Assembly: GCA_009663005.1 (NCBI GenBank)
Contig: VIGQ01000084.1
Coordinates: 10,001-27,500, forward strand
From: Actinidia chinensis
Lineage: Eukaryota > Streptophyta > Magnoliopsida > Ericales > Actinidiaceae
Direction of reading: 5' to 3'
DNA: 17,500 nucleotides
Numbering within the stretch: the stretch's first letter is position 1; every line of letters starts with the position of its first letter. Under the pieces are notes generated by a model. It saw only the letters and a program-made list of their open reading frames with translations, was not told where the DNA came from and made no database searches. A program made the translations under genes and the position numbers. This document shows positions 16,221-17,500 of this stretch, piece after piece.

Positions 16221-16494
16221 GGTGTCCTCAAAATATAATAATAAAAGATAAGACGTGAAATTAAACGATGAAATGACACCCGATATAAATAAAATTTCAA
16301 TATATTGTTTACGGATTATTATTCTTAATTTTATACTTGATAGATCAAGGAGAGTTTGATCCCATGGGAAAGATTTATTGTACTTTGATATTATGACAGA
16401 ATGTTGTCATTTTATTTTCGTTGATTCTTCTTTCTTTTGAGTGTTTGTTTACGTGGCCAGCGTTTTGATTAACAAAACTCTGATTATGACAACA

Positions 16495-16506
16495 TAGTAT
16501 CAGAAT
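16495..16506 (+). promoter_or_regulatory. Degenerate Met-tRNA primer-site-like word
   Basis: TAGTATCAGAAT follows GACAACA and matches 9 of 12 bases of the TGGTATCAGAGC primer site at 6463. It is then followed by TCTAAGTTCGCAT, like the TCTAGGTTCG often seen after Copia primer sites. It may mark the end of a dead LTR inside the surrounding element. No second LTR was found. Confidence 0.3.
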
Positions 16507-16755
16507 TCTAAGTTCGCATACGTATGAACCATGGGTGGCTATGCCAAATCATTTAAGTTTAAGTATTGAGAATTTGAGAGGTAACGTGAGTTGGTTCTAT
16601 GTAATAGAAATAACATGAATATACATGGTAACAACATACTGTCATCTCATCATTTGACTCTTTTTTATCTTTCTTTTATTTTAAAAAGAAAAAAATAAAG
16701 TAAAGTAAAGTAAATGATTGTGTCCGACACAATTATCTATTTATTTAAAAATTAA

Positions 16756-17313
16756 AAATAAATTTTTAATCTGCTTGTCAATTCATCAATATAATGAAAA
16801 CATAGCCTAAGTGTTTTTTAAACCTTACAAATTAATAGCTTTCCTTTTCGATGCACTGCATGATATGTTTCTTATTATCACTTTAATTCTCAAAGTTTTT
16901 TGCAAACTAATCGTGTGCGAACCACGACGAAACTATTTTCTACTTTCTTCATATATTAATTAGATAGTTGCATGACGGTGTAATTATTTTAATGGGAGTT
17001 AGATTGTAGAATGAATGCACTCTCAAAAATCAATAAAGACAAAAGGAAAAAATTTATTTATTTAATTCAGGCCAACAACGATATTTATTCACAGCTAGAA
17101 AAAATCCCAAGCCAAATAAACATAATTCACAGCTACAAAAGTATATAATTTCACGATGGAATACGCGAATAAATATAAAGCATATGATTCTACGCAGTAG
17201 TTGAGAGAGAGATCCTATAAGCCGAGTTGGATGGATTAACCATTTCATTGACAATCCAGCATAACATAAACCCCTTCCCACCTTTCGTTTCTCTCTCTAA
17301 AAAAGCCGGGCTC
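16756..17313. other. AT-rich intergenic DNA, nothing recognised
   Basis: A minus-strand open frame at 17054-17281 has no recognised domain and overlaps the fringe of the dispersed repeat. No RNA gene was seen. Confidence 0.4.
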
Positions 17314-17440
17314 AGCCTGTCGTGGAGGAAGAAAAATAGAGAGAAGTTGGCTTGGGTTGTGAGGGGAAGAATGACAAAGTATATAAGAAAGGGAGATTGA
17401 GAGAAAAAATAGAATTAACTTTTGTTATTGGACGTAATTT
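17314..17440 (+). repeat. Dispersed purine-rich repeat, copy 2
   Basis: This is the partner of 270-420 in the same orientation. It includes TGTCGTGGAGGAAGAAAAATAG, GAGAAGTTGGCTTGGGTTG and AAAGTATATAAGAAAGGGAG. The TATATAAG word is TATA-like, so a promoter in the repeat is possible. Confidence 0.45.
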
Positions 17441-17500
17441 AAGCTTTGATTTGTTTGAGGTGGGACGTGGACAACTAGAGATGCGTTCGGGCCAATGTTT

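Larger units (their letters stand above)
15959..16755. mobile_element. Terminal-inverted-repeat element of about 0.8 kb
   Basis: The left end at 15975-16017 (GATGATTGTGTCCCAC, then AATCATTTACTTTACTTTAC) is repeated in reverse at 16695-16737 (GTAAAGTAAAGTAAATGATTGTGTCC...), with about four mismatches in 41 bases. A looser match extends the ends by about 15 bases (AATTTTAAATAACT against AATTTTTAAATAAAT). The interior holds a TATA-like TCTATAAATAAA near 16031, a purine-rich tract, the 70-bp duplication and a PBS-like word near 16495. No transposase is encoded. No unambiguous target duplication was found because the flanks are AT-rich. Confidence 0.6.

Noticed and set aside
16521..16560. Short open frame starting ATGGGTGGCTATGCC after the PBS-like word
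   Set aside because: It ends after about 12 codons. No gag-like continuation was found.
1..17500. CRISPR arrays, bacterial operons, ribosome-binding sites or phage genes
   Set aside because: No regularly spaced repeats, no dense coding and no bacterial signals are present. The composition and element types are those of a plant chromosome.

Overview
This window looks like intergenic DNA from a flowering plant, probably a dicot. It is very AT-rich, has no intact protein-coding gene that I can support, and is filled with old, nested transposable elements. The evidence for a plant is a Copia-type LTR retrotransposon with a canonical initiator-Met-tRNA primer site, hAT transposase remnants with CGGGTC/GACCCG-rich flanks, several short elements with GGCTCCGTTTGGTA-type termini, and CCGGTTCAACCGG-rich modules. 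The species cannot be named from this sequence.

Layout. 1-2040: low-complexity AT-rich DNA with degenerate repeats, a G15 run and a probable small inverted-repeat element. 2046-4154: a 2.1-kb fold-back structure. Its two inverted arms of about 0.66-0.68 kb each carry the same piece of a dead hAT transposase, and GC-rich sequence lies between them. 4165-4790: a mosaic of repeats X1, a Tourist/hAT-like MITE and R1. 4790-5980: mostly unassigned, with a TATA-like element and a pyrimidine-rich leader but no convincing gene. 5982-9289: an old Copia-type LTR retrotransposon that is complete at its ends. It has two 479-bp LTRs, a GTTTG target-site duplication, a PBS and a weak PPT. Its interior keeps only a broken gag, a zinc knuckle and a protease; integrase (beyond a possible trace), reverse transcriptase and RNase H are gone. 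9295-9840: a stretch of more balanced composition that I do not recognise.

9840-17500: AT-rich DNA built from small elements. A module order R - X - fold-back element occurs at 10.83-12.24 kb and again about 3.1 kb downstream at 13.94-15.4 kb, which suggests an ancient segmental or tandem duplication. Three GC-rich fold-back elements lie here (about 11.69-12.24, 12.45-12.96 and 13.37-13.80 kb), plus single arms of two more. Near the end is a roughly 0.8-kb terminal-inverted-repeat element (15.96-16.75 kb) that holds a perfect 70-bp tandem duplication.

Nothing here forms an operon or working pathway. The structural story is repeated insertion, inversion and duplication of mobile elements. The most interesting objects are the hAT fold-back, the hairpin-forming element at 13.4-13.8 kb and the 3.1-kb duplicated block. 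I found no evidence of a new biochemical system. All homology statements come from reading by eye, without database searches or computed alignments.
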